Shown piece by piece: positions 45,681-53,534 of a DNA stretch of 64,000 nucleotides. Every line of letters begins with the position of its first letter. Position 1 is the first letter of the stretch. The DNA lies in NCBI GenBank assembly GCA_041752395.1, contig JBGSWN010000031.1, positions 28,366-92,365 on the forward strand, in the 5' to 3' direction. The DNA is from UBA6168 sp041752395. GTDB taxonomy: Bacteria > Bacteroidota > Bacteroidia > Chitinophagales > Saprospiraceae. Made by a program: the position numbers and the translations under genes. Under the pieces are notes generated by a model, which was given only the letters and a program-made list of their open reading frames with translations, did no database searches and was not told the DNA's origin.

Positions 45681-46415
45681 TCATTTTCCAAAACAAAACG
45701 CCACGCCGACCCCCATCGCAGGAAGGTTGGAAGCCAAACTAGGCTCCAAAGAAGGTTTGAAGCGAAGGCTGAGGTCATCGCTCACATCAAAGCTTTTCAG
45801 GTGGCAGTCCACGAACGCCTCGGCAGCTTGGATGATGTGCAGCCCGAACATGCCAATGTAGGAAAGCTGCTTTTTTTTGTCGAATTCGTCACGCAGCCGT
45901 TTGAGGTCGCCAGCATCGAGGCCGGTGTTCGAAAACTCATGCTCCATGCCTTGTCGCTCTTTGAGGTAAGCTATTTTCAGTCGTTTGTAATATCCAGTAT
46001 TGCGTTTGGCAGCATAAATCAGCGCTGCATATCCGCCCCAAACGATGGGCGCTTTCCACCAGCGTTTATTGTACAATTGGCCGCCACCGGGGAACACCAG
46101 CGCTATATAGAGCGCCTTGTTCGGGTTGGGGTAGTCCTGCTTGAACGTGCGATAAAGAAAGTTTTTTTTCTTCGGTAAAACAGTGTCACCTACCGTGGTG
46201 AGCGCTCCTGCGGAATCTATTTGAATGGTATCAATAACGATACCTGGTGGCAAAGTATCCAGGGTTCCAGTGTTTGGAATAGTATCGGCAGGCGAGGTAT
46301 TTTGTTTAAAAAAAGGGCGGTGCGGCTGCTCACGGATGGAGTCCGGCACTTGGGCAAGGCATTGCGCAAGCACCACAAACGCAAAAACTGAGGAAAGAAT
46401 AAACTTGTTTTTCAT
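45681..46415 (-). CDS. DUF5683 family protein
   Basis: The protein has 244 residues. The ATG at 46415 gives a clean signal peptide (MKNKFILSSVFAFVVLAQCLAQ); a GTG at 46484 overlapping the parB stop would put 23 residues ahead of the signal. After a Thr/Pro/Asp-rich linker comes the DUF5683 core with PNPNKALYIALVFPGGGQLYNKRWWKAPIVWGGYAALIYAA in pieces and AEAFVDCHLKSFDVSDDLSLRF. Function is unknown. It is placed after parAB, as I recall for many Bacteroidota. Confidence 0.85.
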   Translation of the reverse strand: MKNKFILSSVFAFVVLAQCLAQVPDSIREQPHRPFFKQNTSPADTIPNTGTLDTLPPGIVIDTIQIDSAGALTTVGDTVLPKKKNFLYRTFKQDYPNPNKALYIALVFPGGGQLYNKRWWKAPIVWGGYAALIYAAKRNTGYYKRLKIAYLKERQGMEHEFSNTGLDAGDLKRLRDEFDKKKQLSYIGMFGLHIIQAAEAFVDCHLKSFDVSDDLSLRFKPSLEPSLASNLPAMGVGVAFCFGK

Positions 46416-46480
46416 CCAATCAAAACTGCAGAAAAGTCCAAAGACCCAACGCATTTGCCAGAATTTAACGGTATCCGACC

Positions 46481-47374
46481 TCACTTCTCCAACAAATCCA
46501 AAATACGGTTCAAGTCCTTGGTGGAAGTGAACGGGATGCCAATCTGCCCGCCGCCATTGGGTTTCACTTTCAGTTGCACCTTAGCACCAAGCCGATTGCG
46601 GAGCGAATCCTGCACGTTTTGGTAGTCGCCACCGAGCTTTGGCTTGGCTGGTTTCGGCTTTTTCTCCTCGTTGTAGCCACGGATCAAATCTTCCGTTTCC
46701 CGCACGGAGAGATGGTCGGCCATGATGGTTTTGAAGATGGAATGCTGCATCGCAAAATCAGCGATACCGAGCAGAGCACGGGCATGACCCATCGAGATAT
46801 TGTCTTCTTTGAGGCCCTTCTGGATGTCCGGCGGCAGCTTGAGCAGGCGCAGGAAATTGGTGACGGTGCTGCGTTTTTTGCCCACCCGGTCGCCGAGGTT
46901 CTCGTGGGTGAGGCTGCACTCGTCCATCAGTCGCTGGTAGGTGATGGCCACCTCGATTGCGTTCAGGTCTTCCCGCTGGATGTTCTCGACCAGCGCCATT
47001 TCTATCATCTCCTGGTCGTTGGCGAGGCGAATATAGGCAGGCACTTCCGTGAAACCGGCCAGTTTCGACGCCCGCATCCGACGCTCCCCGGAGATGAGCT
47101 GGTACTGTTTGTCCGCCAAACGGCGCACCGTGATGGGCTGGATAAGGCCGTGAACTTTCAGCGATTCGGAGAGTTCGGCCAGTGCCTCTGGGTCGAAGTC
47201 CTTCCTTGGCTGGTAGGGGTTCACCTCGATTTCCGACAGGGGAATCATCGCCACAGTATGCGTCAATTCCCGCACCACTTCCACTTGCTTTTCGTGGGAC
47301 TGTGCTTCTATGTTGGTCAATAGCGCCCGAACGCCGAGGCCGAGGGCTGCTTTTTTTGCGACTTGTTTTGCCAT
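46481..47374 (-). CDS. parB: Chromosome-partitioning protein ParB
   Basis: The protein has 297 residues. ParB binds parS, slides with CTP and recruits condensin. Visible features are box I (LSEIEVNPYQPRKDF), box II (YQLISGERRMRASKLAG with the CTP-binding GERR), ALVENIQREDLNAIE and the HTH (LTHENLGDRVGKKRSTVTNFLRLLKLP). The C-terminal dimer segment IPFTSTKDLNRILDLL is intact. It is 71 bases downstream of parA. No parS copy was found by eye in this window. Confidence 0.96.
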   Translation of the reverse strand: MAKQVAKKAALGLGVRALLTNIEAQSHEKQVEVVRELTHTVAMIPLSEIEVNPYQPRKDFDPEALAELSESLKVHGLIQPITVRRLADKQYQLISGERRMRASKLAGFTEVPAYIRLANDQEMIEMALVENIQREDLNAIEVAITYQRLMDECSLTHENLGDRVGKKRSTVTNFLRLLKLPPDIQKGLKEDNISMGHARALLGIADFAMQHSIFKTIMADHLSVRETEDLIRGYNEEKKPKPAKPKLGGDYQNVQDSLRNRLGAKVQLKVKPNGGGQIGIPFTSTKDLNRILDLLEK

Positions 47375-47379
47375 GAATT

Positions 47380-47412
47380 TGATTATTGAATTGTTGGGAT
47401 TGTTGAATTGCT
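47380..47412. repeat. Short tandem repeat, ttgaattgttggg-like
   Basis: The words ttattgaattgttggg and ttgttgaattgctg recur directly upstream of the parB start (3-6 bases away), in the parA-parB spacer. Confidence 0.6.
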
Positions 47413-47445
47413 GTGGATTTCCGGTTCAACGGAATCTACTGCCAA

Positions 47446-48222
47446 CTACCGCAAACCATCTTTATTTCTTTTCAAAAACTCCTTCGCCAAGTTCAAAAAG
47501 TTGGTCGTGCCACGGCTGCCAGCGTCGTACATGATGACGGGCTGGTGCATGTTCGGCGCTTCGCTGATCTTGGCGTTGCGATGGATGATGGTATCAAAAA
47601 CTTTGTCCTTGTAGAAAGTCCGAACCTCGTTCACCACCACGTTGGCGAGGCGGAGGCGGCTGTCGTACATGGAAAGCAGGATGCCCTCGATTTCGAGTTT
47701 TGGGTTCAGGTTCTGCTTGACGGAGTTGATGGTCTGCTGCAATTTGCCCAATCCTTCCAAGGAAAAATACTCGCATTGCACGGGGATAATCACCGAATCG
47801 GCAGCCGAAAGTGCGTTCAAGGTGATGAGACCCAACGACGGCAAACAATCAATGATGATGTAGTCGTAATTGCCACGGATCCGGTTCAGCATCGTTTCCA
47901 TCACGTACTCCCGCTTTTCCCGGTTCACCAACTCGATTTCGGCGCCCACAAGGTCAATATGCGAGGGCATGAGGTGCAGGTTCGGCGTCTCTGTTTCATA
48001 AATCGCCTCTGCGGGGTCGGCGTCATTCACAAGGCAGTCGTAGATGCTCAGTTCGATGGCATCTTGGAAAATGCCCACCCCCGATGAGGAGTTGGCCTGC
48101 GGATCGGCGTCCACCAACAACACTTTTTTCTCCAAGATGGCCAAGCAGGCCGCCAAGTTGATGGCCGTCGTGGTTTTGCCCACACCGCCTTTCTGATTTG
48201 CTATCGCTATTATTTTACCCAT
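47446..48222 (-). CDS. parA: Chromosome-partitioning ATPase ParA (Soj type)
   Basis: The protein has 258 residues. The deviant Walker A motif is KGGVGKTTTAINLAACLA (residues 11-28), followed by LLVDADPQANSSSG (Walker A') and the Walker B region IIDCLPSLGLITLNAL. It drives chromosome-origin segregation with ParB. The gene begins at ATG 48222 right after a gtgag repeat and is followed by parB. Confidence 0.96.
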   Translation of the reverse strand: MGKIIAIANQKGGVGKTTTAINLAACLAILEKKVLLVDADPQANSSSGVGIFQDAIELSIYDCLVNDADPAEAIYETETPNLHLMPSHIDLVGAEIELVNREKREYVMETMLNRIRGNYDYIIIDCLPSLGLITLNALSAADSVIIPVQCEYFSLEGLGKLQQTINSVKQNLNPKLEIEGILLSMYDSRLRLANVVVNEVRTFYKDKVFDTIIHRNAKISEAPNMHQPVIMYDAGSRGTTNFLNLAKEFLKRNKDGLR

Positions 48223-48225
48223 GAT

Positions 48226-48312
48226 ATAAGAGATGTGAGAGCGTGAGAGATGTGAGAAGGTGAGAGGGGCTACGGTGAAACGCTCACTCGCTCACTCCTC
48301 TCACACGCTCAC
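48226..48312. repeat. Inverted short tandem repeat, gtgag / ctcac
   Basis: gtgag words (48237-48266) are separated by about 17 bases from ctcac words (48283-48312), so the block can form a long hairpin. It lies a few bases before the parA start codon, and its distal edge covers the end of the MBL-fold hydrolase gene. The gtgag word is shared with 14465. Confidence 0.85.
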
Positions 48313-48981
48313 CTGCTGGTTAACGGCCGGCAAAAGTAGCCTTTTCCCTTTGGCTTCAAAAGCCTTTTTTGCGGCATCGTGGTCTATTTTCACCGGTGGG
48401 AAGGTATCGAAGTGACAGCCGATGATGGTATCGCAGGCGATAAACTCGGCGGCGATGGCTGCATCCTCATAGCCCATCGTGAAGTTATCGCCGATGGGGA
48501 GGATGGCAAAATCCAGTTTTGGACAGGTCAGCGGGATGAGCTTCATGTCCATCGCCAAGGCCGTGTCTCCTGCGAAATAGAAGCAGGCATCGTCGTTCCA
48601 GATAACGAAACCACCGGGATTGCCGCCGTAAGTGCCATCGGGCAGTACGCTGGAATGGGTGGCAAAGACGTATTTTACCCAACCAAAATCGAATTTGAAC
48701 TTGCCGCCGTGGTTCAGGCCGTGGCCTTTGATGCCCTTGCCGCCGTAGTAGGTGGCGATTTCATAATTGGAAATGAGCGTGGCGCTGTTGTTCTTCGCAA
48801 TGCGCTCGGCATCCACCACATGGTCAACATGGCCGTGGGATAACAGCACGTAGTCTGCCTTGATGTCGTCCACTTTGATACTTGCGGCTGCGGGGTTTGG
48901 GGAAATGAAGGGGTCGAAGACGAGGGTTTTTCCGCCGAATTCGATTTGGAAGGCCGAGTGGCCGAAGTAAGTGATGTTCAT
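48301..48981 (-). CDS. UPF0173-type MBL-fold metal-dependent hydrolase
   Basis: The protein has 226 residues. The metal-binding motif is SHGHVDHVVDAERIA, with further ligands in FATHSS, FYFAGDTALAMDMKLI and IGCHFDTF. The family contains small hydrolases of unknown substrate that begin MNITYFGHSAFQIE, as here. The C-terminal codons overlap the repeat block before parA. A promoter box sits 26 bases upstream of the ATG. Confidence 0.9.
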   Translation of the reverse strand: MNITYFGHSAFQIEFGGKTLVFDPFISPNPAAASIKVDDIKADYVLLSHGHVDHVVDAERIAKNNSATLISNYEIATYYGGKGIKGHGLNHGGKFKFDFGWVKYVFATHSSVLPDGTYGGNPGGFVIWNDDACFYFAGDTALAMDMKLIPLTCPKLDFAILPIGDNFTMGYEDAAIAAEFIACDTIIGCHFDTFPPVKIDHDAAKKAFEAKGKRLLLPAVNQQVSV

Positions 48982-49006
48982 TGCGCAGGTTGTTTTTTAT
49001 GAGGGG

Positions 49007-49014
49007 CAAAGGTA
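49007..49014 (-). promoter_or_regulatory. Bacteroidota -7 box for the MBL-fold hydrolase
   Basis: TACCTTTG on the minus strand, 26 bases before the start at 48981. Confidence 0.55.
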
Positions 49015-49054
49015 CAGCCCAAACTTGATTTCAGCAGCGTTTTCAGTCCCGGCT

Positions 49055-49285
49055 CCTTGTTTGCGTTACCGAAGGAAGGAAGCGGAATGTCGAAGTCCTA
49101 GCTTTAATTGCCCTGCTCCTCATTTGCGTTGCCGAACGACTTATATAGATGGCCGAAGTCCTGACTTGCGTTCCTGTGCGACTGAAGCGGACCGCCGAAG
49201 CCCTCATGTTGAGCTCCCTTGCTCCTTGATTGCGTTGCCGAAGGGCTTGGGTGGATTGCCGAAGTGCTTATTTGCATTGCTGGAC
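49055..49285. repeat. Minisatellite of about eleven 21-bp units
   Basis: Units average 21 bp with one 1-nt slip. The core ttgcgttgccgaa recurs, for example at 49062, 49125 and 49231. On the minus strand they read as heptapeptides such as KSFGNAN and KPFGNAI. The sequence differs from the 21621-21830 array but the period is the same. The rest of the spacer to 49460 holds no feature that I can see. Confidence 0.85.
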
Positions 49286-49460
49286 GAGGGAGGGTGACGG
49301 GCGAAGGTTTTTGTGCAAACTGATTCAAGACAACACATTAAACCAGCGGCGGCGAGTCGCTTTGGGAAGAAGGAGTGCTGGCGGATTGATAGCCGTAGCG
49401 GTCCACGACAGGACGAAGGTGACACCTCAAATCGCCAAACAGGTTGAAAAATCCCACCAT

Positions 49461-50852
49461 TCACCGACTGAACCGCACCAATCCTACCTTCTCCTTATCC
49501 CGGATATAACCCACGATATAGGCATCCTTCTTGCCGGGCACCAGCGTGGCGTAGAAGCTAGGCGTCCTTTTCAGCAACCCTGATTCATCTGATTTCCATG
49601 CCGTCAAAAATTGATTCACCTCGCTGCTCAAAAACTTGTCTTTAATGCCCTCCTCGTTGTTCAGCTCAAAACTTGGGCTTTTCATAAAAGCTTGGAAATA
49701 CCGCAGTATGGGGCCATCAGAGTAGTACCCCACCCTCGACATGCGGCCTGTTTCATTCCAAGCTTCATAATTCCCAATCGTAAAAGCCATATCCCCATTA
49801 CCGTCCGGCTCAAAGAACAGGAAAGGCGTCCCCTTGCTCAAATTTTCCATGACCTCCGCTGTCTGCTTCCTTGAAAACAGCTTATCCTCATTATATACCG
49901 TATAGGATTCCTTATTCTTTCGCATAGCACTCCCGATGATGCGAATAGGCGAATCAATACCATAAGCATATTCCTTGACTAACTTCCTCCCAATTATATC
50001 ATATACCGACAGCTCCATACGTTCCTCCGTTATCTTATACAATGCGATATAGCCAGTATTGATAAAAGAGGTGGTCGGATGCTTCGACTTTTTGGAAGCG
50101 ACAGGCTTGCCCAAATTCACCTTCTCCAACTTTCCCGACGCCCAATCCAATACCACCATCTCCGTTTGGCAAGAATCAAGGTTCTCCCCTTCCATCGTCA
50201 TGGCCAACCTGTTTTTGTCCAACAGGTATAGTTTCCGGGGCTTCATCGCCAGTTCATAGTCCATGACCGTGGCGTCGGAGATGGGCGTGAATACTTCCTG
50301 CTTCATCTGCCTCGCCAAATCATCGGCAATCGGCAGGAACTTAGTCTCAAAACCCGCCTTCGATTCGTCGTACCTGCACAGTTTTAATTGGTGTCCCGAT
50401 TTGCTCCAAACAACGCAGTACAGTTCACCATGGGACACGATATTGCCGAAAAAAATATCCTTCTTCTCGTCCACCTGTAAAGTATTCACCTTTATTGGCA
50501 GTGCCGGGTCATAAGGCGCCGTCACTACCACCATATCCATCGAATAATCATCGTTATACGCAAAGATATAGCCGCCTTGGCCCACCCAACAGCCCAAGGG
50601 GTTTATGCCCGTATTGTCGCCCTCGTGTGTTTTCTGGTAAATGCTCCCGCCCGTCCCATCCAAGCTTTGCACCACGATATGTTCCGCATCGGTAAAGCAG
50701 ATACCAAAGCCACCGTCCGGGTGACCCACCACCTGAAAATCTTCCAGCATCTCCTTCGGATGCGGCGGCTCAAAATAACCCGCCACCGTTTGGCCCTTTA
50801 GCCACCCACTGATTCCCAAAATACAAATTAGGACGATTAGAAAAAAACGCAT
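49461..50852 (-). CDS. Secreted hypothetical protein
   Basis: The protein has 463 residues. A signal peptide of about 20 residues (MRFFLIVLICILGISGWLKGQ) is followed by repeating short beta-segments with aromatic and Gly-Asp turns (GGFGICFTDAEHIVVQSLDG, GGYIFAYNDDYSMDMVVV, GYIALYKITEERMELSVYD). This pattern suggests a beta-propeller, but no family is recognised. It has no C-terminal type IX sorting domain. It stands alone after a minisatellite. Confidence 0.7.
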   Translation of the reverse strand: MRFFLIVLICILGISGWLKGQTVAGYFEPPHPKEMLEDFQVVGHPDGGFGICFTDAEHIVVQSLDGTGGSIYQKTHEGDNTGINPLGCWVGQGGYIFAYNDDYSMDMVVVTAPYDPALPIKVNTLQVDEKKDIFFGNIVSHGELYCVVWSKSGHQLKLCRYDESKAGFETKFLPIADDLARQMKQEVFTPISDATVMDYELAMKPRKLYLLDKNRLAMTMEGENLDSCQTEMVVLDWASGKLEKVNLGKPVASKKSKHPTTSFINTGYIALYKITEERMELSVYDIIGRKLVKEYAYGIDSPIRIIGSAMRKNKESYTVYNEDKLFSRKQTAEVMENLSKGTPFLFFEPDGNGDMAFTIGNYEAWNETGRMSRVGYYSDGPILRYFQAFMKSPSFELNNEEGIKDKFLSSEVNQFLTAWKSDESGLLKRTPSFYATLVPGKKDAYIVGYIRDKEKVGLVRFSR

Positions 50853-51106
50853 GATACCGATTCTGTTGAATTAGAATAAGTAAGTCCTTGAATTTAGTTT
50901 AGCGTATGAATTGTGCAAGTAATTGATTTTCAATACAATACCAAATACCTAATTCCCAATACCTACTTTTGGCCTTGTATGGCCGTTGCTTGGGCGAAGG
51001 TATTGGTTTTTTGGGATAGGAAGGGGGGTGCTGTGCTGTAACCCAGTTGTGGCAAGTCTTTCACTTTTCCAGTCAAGCAGAACCTTTACCACTTTAAGAA
51101 AAGCAC

Positions 51107-51195
51107 AAGTTCAAGCCAGTGCTCAGCGGAGCGGCACAGACGGGCCTGTACTATAAAACCGCCAGTGCCGCCTCTCTCAACACTGGCTCGAACTT
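51107..51195. repeat. Palindromic element, copy P1
   Basis: The left arm (aagttcaagccagtgctcagc, then ggagcggcac) and the right arm (gtgccgcct...aacactggctcgaactt) form a long imperfect stem with a cgggc...gccag centre. It is related to P3 at 53315-53403. The rest of the 50853-51329 spacer shows only short caatacc words at 50930-50970. Confidence 0.8.
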
Positions 51196-51276
51196 TTTTT
51201 TCGTAAGGATTTAAGGCCTGCTGGAATTAGAAGGGGAAGACTTGCGCCAGCGGGGAGCAACACCTCAAAACAAAAC

Positions 51277-51312
51277 AAAAAAAAAGCCCCTCCAAGAAAG
51301 GAGAGACTTTTT
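51277..51312 (-). terminator. Rho-independent terminator of the FAS1 gene
   Basis: Minus-strand stem agtctctcc / ggaggggct with G-U wobbles, followed by a long T-run. Confidence 0.75.
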
Positions 51313-51329
51313 CTGTTGTTTGGACAGTA

Positions 51330-51884
51330 CTACTTCTTAGGTAAAAGTACGCCATCAACAACGTGCACTATACCGTTGCCTGATTCGAGATCGGCTGCCA
51401 GAACATTTGCACCATTAATCATCACTTTACCTTCTTTGATGGAAACGGTTAATTCTTCACCTTGTAAAGTTTTAACTTTTTGACCATCTTTTAGGTCAGC
51501 AGCTTTCACCGAACCGGCAACGACATGGTAAGTCAAAACGCCCGTTAAAGCCGCCTTTTTTTCTGGCTTCAACAAACCTTCAACCGTGCCAGCAGGCAAA
51601 GCCGCAAAAGCTGCATTGGTGGGTGCGAACACCGTAAATGGGCCTGCCCCTTTTAGGGTTTCTACCAAACCCGCAGCCGTGACGGCAGCCACAAGCGTAG
51701 TATGCTCGGGTGAGCCGATTGCAATATCTACCACTGTCCCTGGCATTTCCACCGCGGGCGCAGGCGCTTCTACTGGCGGTGCAGGTGCTTCAACGACCGC
51801 TGGAGCCTGGGCATCACCGCAAGATGTTAAACTGGCTGCACTCAATACTGTGATAGCAGCGAACACTAAGAATTTTTTTTGCAT
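51330..51884 (-). CDS. FAS1 (fasciclin) domain lipoprotein
   Basis: The protein has 184 residues. The lipoprotein signal ends in SLTSC, with Cys at about residue 22. A Pro/Ala/Val-rich linker covers about 27-50. The FAS1 domain follows with FTVFAPTNAAFAALPAGTVEGLL and TYHVVAGSVKAADL, ending in NGIVHVVDGVLLPKK. FAS1 domains mediate surface adhesion. It lies just left of the repeat-rich patch and is followed by a terminator. Confidence 0.92.
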   Translation of the reverse strand: MQKKFLVFAAITVLSAASLTSCGDAQAPAVVEAPAPPVEAPAPAVEMPGTVVDIAIGSPEHTTLVAAVTAAGLVETLKGAGPFTVFAPTNAAFAALPAGTVEGLLKPEKKAALTGVLTYHVVAGSVKAADLKDGQKVKTLQGEELTVSIKEGKVMINGANVLAADLESGNGIVHVVDGVLLPKK

Positions 51885-52027
51885 GATTTAGATTTTATTT
51901 TTGTTTTTGTGGTACAACACAACTTACAATTTTTAGTTTTGGCTATTTGCAACAAAAGCACCTTTATTCTTTCCAAATGTTTCAAGTCTTCCACAGCCTG
52001 AGCAATGACCATGACTGGTGTCATTTT

Positions 52028-52244
52028 AAGTTAGCAGCAGTTGGAGCCAGTGTTGAGCGAAGCGGCACCAGCGGAGCATATCATGCATATACGGGCAGAA
52101 CTGGGATAATTACATGGCCCGCTACGGTAGCCTTGCTCTAGCAGGGTTCACTTCCAAAAATGCAAAAGTTCGAGCCAGTGTTGAGCCTTTTTGGAAATTA
52201 GAGAGGTGCGGCTGGGGTGTAGAGGGAAGACGTGAGACAACAGG
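52028..52244. repeat. Composite repeat: palindrome fragments and a remnant of a HEPN gene end
   Basis: Parts in order: a palindrome half (ttggagccagtgttgagcg, 52038-52058); a fragment matching the end of the HEPN gene (52092-52150, still reading IRAELG-stop); a collapsed palindrome (52162-52195); and the block agaggtgcggctggggtgta...acaacagg (52200-52244) that also follows P3 at 53420. It looks like the trace of an earlier tandem copy of the toxin-antitoxin unit. Confidence 0.75.
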
Positions 52245-52294
52245 TTTGAAAACTGCCAAATTTTATAAACCTTTGCATAAAATAAGGAAAAAAA

Positions 52295-52597
52295 ATGTTA
52301 CCACTAGTGCCAGAAATAAAGCAAGCCTTAGCACCCGTGATGCGCAAGTATGCCATCCAAAGGGCAAGCCTTTTTGGTTCCTTCGCCGATGGCACCGCAA
52401 CGGAAAACAGCGACATTGACTTGCTGGTGGAACTGTCAAAGCCCATTGGCCTGTTTGAATTCATCCATATAAAGCACGAATTGGAAGACCTCCTTGGCAG
52501 GAAAGTGGACTTGCTGGAGTTCAAGGCTGTGAAGCCCGCTCTCAAAAAACATATCCTCCTCAACGCAATCCCCATTTATGGCAAAACGGCTGCTTAA
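52295..52597 (+). CDS. MNT-type nucleotidyltransferase (antitoxin MntA-like)
   Basis: The protein has 100 residues. GSFADGTATENSDIDLLVEL contains the GS...SDxDL nucleotidyltransferase motif. In known pairs MntA AMPylates the partner HEPN toxin HepT and so neutralises it. The gene overlaps the HEPN reading frame by 20 bases, the usual arrangement. Because the partner is interrupted, this protein may be an orphan antitoxin. Confidence 0.9.
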   Translation: MLPLVPEIKQALAPVMRKYAIQRASLFGSFADGTATENSDIDLLVELSKPIGLFEFIHIKHELEDLLGRKVDLLEFKAVKPALKKHILLNAIPIYGKTAA

Positions 52598-52922
52598 TGT
52601 TTGCCTTGACGATATCATAGAAAGCATCGAGCATATCGAACGCTTTGTTTAGGATGTCACGCAACCCGAATTTGAAGCCAATGTCGAAAAACAGGATGCC
52701 GTGATTCGAAGGCTTGCTATTATTGGCGAGGCCATCAAAAAAGTACCTGACGATATTCGGGCATCGCATCCTGAAGTTCCTTGGCGGGATGCTGCCGGGC
52801 TGCGGGATGTGGTCGTCCATGAATATTTTGGCGTCTCGCTCGAAGTCATTTGGGGCGTTGCAGTCCGAGAGCTTCCATTGCTTAAGGAACAAATCATGGT
52901 TATTCGGGCAGAACTGGGATAG
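52578..52922 (+). pseudogene. HEPN (HepT/DUF86-like) toxin interrupted by an in-frame stop
   Basis: From ATG 52578 the frame reads MAKRLLNVCLDDIIESIEHI..., meets TAG at 52650-52652 (codon 25), then continues to a stop at 52922 with VIRRLAIIGEAIKKVP and RDVVVHEYF. The latter is the Rx4HxY HEPN motif, intact. The downstream part could start at GTG 52701 (73 residues). Either the toxin is inactivated, or the base at the TAG is a sequencing error. The last residues (IRAELG) are duplicated upstream at 52092. Confidence 0.85.
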
Positions 52923-53022
52923 TTACATGGCACGCTATGGTAGACTTGCTCCAGCAGGGTATTTTGAGGCGTGGGCTTGGTCCCTAACAACTCCTCCCAT
53001 CCCGAAAGTTTCTTTCCTGCTT

Positions 53023-53217
53023 TCATGGCTCGTTTTCGTTTTCATCTTCTATTCCAACGACAAACTCAAACTGACAGGCAGCCGAAAGACACCGATGCAC
53101 TTGAATCTTTGAGCGGGTATGAGACAAGTCTAAAATGAAGTCTGTTCTTGCTCCGCAATGCGGGCAGGTGACGGGTTGGTCGTTGAGGATTAGGAGGGTT
53201 TGGAATTGGATGGGCAT
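53023..53217 (-). CDS. Small zinc-ribbon-like protein
   Basis: The protein has 64 residues starting MPIQFQTLLILNDQPV. The sequence contains CPHC near residue 18 and a second cysteine pair in the CLSAAC segment, a C-x2-C...C-x4-C arrangement. The acidic C-terminus is EDENENE. Similar small proteins occur in Bacteroidota, as far as I recall, but the function is unknown. Its position in the repeat patch makes it a passenger candidate. Confidence 0.55.
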   Translation of the reverse strand: MPIQFQTLLILNDQPVTCPHCGARTDFILDLSHTRSKIQVHRCLSAACQFEFVVGIEDENENEP

Positions 53218-53314
53218 GAGAATAGATTTTTACTTGTCACAACGGAGTAACTCTGTGGAAGACTTGCTCCAACGGGTGGTGATAGGTATCGGAGATTCAC
53301 TTCCCAAAATGCGA

Positions 53315-53403
53315 AAGTTCGACCCAGTGTTGTGCGTAGCGGCACGGGCGGGTCTGTTTTATAAAACCGCCAGTGCCGCTACGCTCAACACTGGCTCGAA
53401 CTT
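53315..53403. repeat. Palindromic element, copy P3
   Basis: The arms aagttcgacccagtgttgtg...gcggcac and gtgccgc...caacactggctcgaactt flank gggcgggtctgttttataaaaccgcc. It is the best-preserved copy. It is followed by a 50-base block (53416-53465) shared with 52197-52244. Confidence 0.85.
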
Positions 53404-53465
53404 GTGCCTTTTGGGAAATTAGAGAGGTGCGGCTGGGGTGTAGAGGGAAGACTTGAGACAACAGG

Positions 53466-53534
53466 GTATTACCTGTCACTTGTAATACAATATTATTATA
53501 TTCACTAAAGGTGATATAGTTTTTTCAATAATAA
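53466..53534. other. Left junction of the AT-rich operon
   Basis: Base composition changes abruptly to AT-rich within this stretch. A small inverted repeat, gtattac / gtaatac (53467-53489), sits at the border, directly after the shared 50-base block. No terminator for the operon is seen. Confidence 0.5.

Noticed and set aside
45681..46484. Start of the DUF5683 gene at 46484, overlapping parB
   Set aside because: It would place 23 residues before a clean signal peptide; ATG 46415 is better.
46481..48222. parS sites near parAB
   Set aside because: I searched by eye for tgttncacgtgnaaca-like palindromes and found none; they may lie outside the window.
49055..49285. Possible CRISPR array or repeat-protein gene
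   Set aside because: No spacers; the heptapeptide frames have no stable start and carry no neighbour support.
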